Assembly: GCA_903831585.1 (NCBI GenBank) | Contig: CAIKYE010000175.1 | Span: 1-23,161 of the forward strand | Direction: 5' to 3' | Source of the DNA: an uncultured Micrococcales bacterium | GTDB taxonomy: Bacteria > Actinomycetota > Actinomycetes > Actinomycetales > Microbacteriaceae | DNA length: 23,161 nt | In this document: piece by piece, positions 22,588 to 23,161 of the stretch | How positions within the stretch are numbered: position 1 is the stretch's first letter | Layout: each line of letters opens with the position of its first letter | Notes under the pieces: model-generated | What the model was told of the DNA's origin: nothing | What the model saw: the letters and a program-made list of their open reading frames with translations, nothing else | Databases searched by the model: none | Position numbers and translations under genes: made by a program

Positions 22588-22705
22588 GCCGGCTCAAGTG
22601 CAACAAACCAACAGACCAGCGAAAGCTAGCCATCGGCCCCAAAGGCCAGTGTTTTAGTCGAAGTTAGCCTGTTACAAACTTAGAAATTTAGCCAAGTGTC
22701 AGTCT

Positions 22706-22733
22706 TTGACTTACCTGGTTATTCTGCTAAGTT
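22706..22733 (+). promoter_or_regulatory. rrn promoter P2
   Basis: TTGACT (22706-22711), a 16-nt spacer and TAAGTT (22728-22733) with an extended TGC before the -10 box. It lies directly upstream of the boxB-like hairpin and boxA, where a proximal rRNA promoter is expected. Confidence 0.6.
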
Positions 22734-22745
22734 AGTGAAGTTGCT

Positions 22746-22776
22746 CTGCGGATTTTCTAGCGAAAATCTGTCGCAG
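22746..22776 (+). promoter_or_regulatory. boxB-like hairpin of rrn antitermination leader
   Basis: CTGCG-GATTTTC pairs with GAAAATC-TGT-CGCAG around a TAGC loop, giving 12 base pairs with a 3-nt bulge. It stands 8 nt before boxA, the usual order in rRNA leaders. Confidence 0.6.
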
Positions 22777-22783
22777 CATCCGA

Positions 22784-22799
22784 TCTTTGAGAACTCAAC
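22784..22799 (+). promoter_or_regulatory. boxA antitermination site
   Basis: TCTTTGAGAACTCAAC matches the segment conserved before 16S rRNA in actinobacteria and acts as the NusB/NusE-binding boxA. From here to the 16S start (about 180 nt) no gene is seen; the stretch should hold the RNase III processing arm, including a CCAG-CTTG-CTGG hairpin near 22960. Confidence 0.72.
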
Positions 22800-22983
22800 A
22801 GTGTGCACAAAAATCTATGTCGATGCCAAGAACCTGTTGGTTAGTTGCTTGCAGCTAGCCAAGAGAAGTAATTGGATTAGACAGATTGTCAGCAATGACA
22901 TCTATTTAGTCAGATCAAACTGATGCGCCAAATTTCCGGCGTTTCGAAAAATTTCTTGCCAGCTTGCTGGTGAGAGAAAAATT

Positions 22984-23161
22984 TTTACGGAGAGTTTGAT
23001 CCTGGCTCAGGACGAACGCTGGCGGCGTGCTTAACACATGCAAGTCGAACGATGAAGCTGGAGCTTGCTCCGGTGGATTAGTGGCGAACGGGTGAGTAAC
23101 ACGTGAGCAATCTGCCCTTGACTCTGGGATAACTGCGGGAAACTGTAGCTAATACCGGATA
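22984..23161 (+). rRNA. rrs: 16S ribosomal RNA, 5' part
   Basis: The universal AGAGTTTGATCCTGGCTCAG begins at 22991. Conserved 16S sequence follows through GGCGGCGTGCTTAACACATG, GTGGCGAACGGGTGAGTAAC and CTAATACCGGATA to the end of the window. The mature 5' end is placed 7 nt before that site, by analogy with E. coli numbering. The V1 stretch GATGAAGCTGGAGCTTGCTCCGGTGGATTAGTGG fits Microbacteriaceae. The gene continues beyond the window. Confidence 0.97.

Noticed and set aside
22635..22657. GGCC-CCAAA-GGCC followed by GTGTTTT as a terminator after tyrS
   Set aside because: The 4-bp stem is too short, and it lies downstream of rrn P1, where a terminator would block rRNA synthesis.
22696..22923. 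75-codon open frame between tyrS and 16S rRNA
   Set aside because: It starts with GTG without a ribosome binding site, has no recognisable domain, and covers rrn promoter P2, the boxB-like hairpin and boxA.

Overview
The window reads as a compact chromosomal segment of a free-living actinobacterium, most likely a small-genome member of the Microbacteriaceae (the freshwater Luna/Rhodoluna/Aquiluna type). This rests on the gene order recA/recX-miaB-miaA-dapF-methyltransferase-hflX-lexA-LysM gene-his genes-sseB-DUF1844-infC-rpmI-rplT-spoU-pheST-argCJB-argF-argH-tyrS-rrn, on the bifunctional PriA-type HisA, on the actinobacterial LexA box, and on the first 178 bases of 16S rRNA. The genus is an inference. 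GC content is moderate, genes are packed end to end, and no mobile element, CRISPR array or tRNA was seen.

Layout. 1-6068: recX (5' end outside the window), the tRNA A37 modification pair miaB-miaA, dapF, a convergent RsmC-like methyltransferase, and hflX divergent from it. 6075-7232: lexA and a divergent small membrane LysM gene with a perfect SOS palindrome between them. 7292-9481: a remnant of the histidine cluster (hisH-like, hisA/priA) overlapping an sseB-family gene. 9495-11286: a DUF1844 gene facing back, then infC-rpmI-rplT with a long structured leader and an AUC start for infC. 11293-15659: a SpoU methyltransferase and pheST. 15661-21170: arginine genes argC, argJ, argB, argF and argH, without argD, argG or argR in the cluster. 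21182-22498: tyrS. 22499-22983: rRNA promoters and an antitermination leader. 22984-end: 16S rRNA.

What stands out. (1) The hisH-like ORF is intact but has lost the glutaminase cysteine and histidine. Its usual partners hisC and hisB are absent, and the neighbouring PriA has lost its active-site tryptophan, so this looks like a decaying or repurposed histidine locus. (2) Many transcription units start with a TANNNT -10 box 6-7 nt before the start codon, the signature of leaderless mRNAs. Three of these promoters share the 14-mer TCGGCGAWTAGRCT, and in two of them the upstream gene's TAG stop is the first half of the -10 box. (3) The LysM gene is a likely SOS-induced division inhibitor of the YneA/ChiZ/DivS kind. 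(4) infC lacks any AUG or GUG at its conserved N-terminus and appears to start at AUC. Its leader also carries a UUCG hairpin and a possible 46-codon leaderless ORF. I did not find a clearly novel defence or biosynthetic system; this is mostly core genome.
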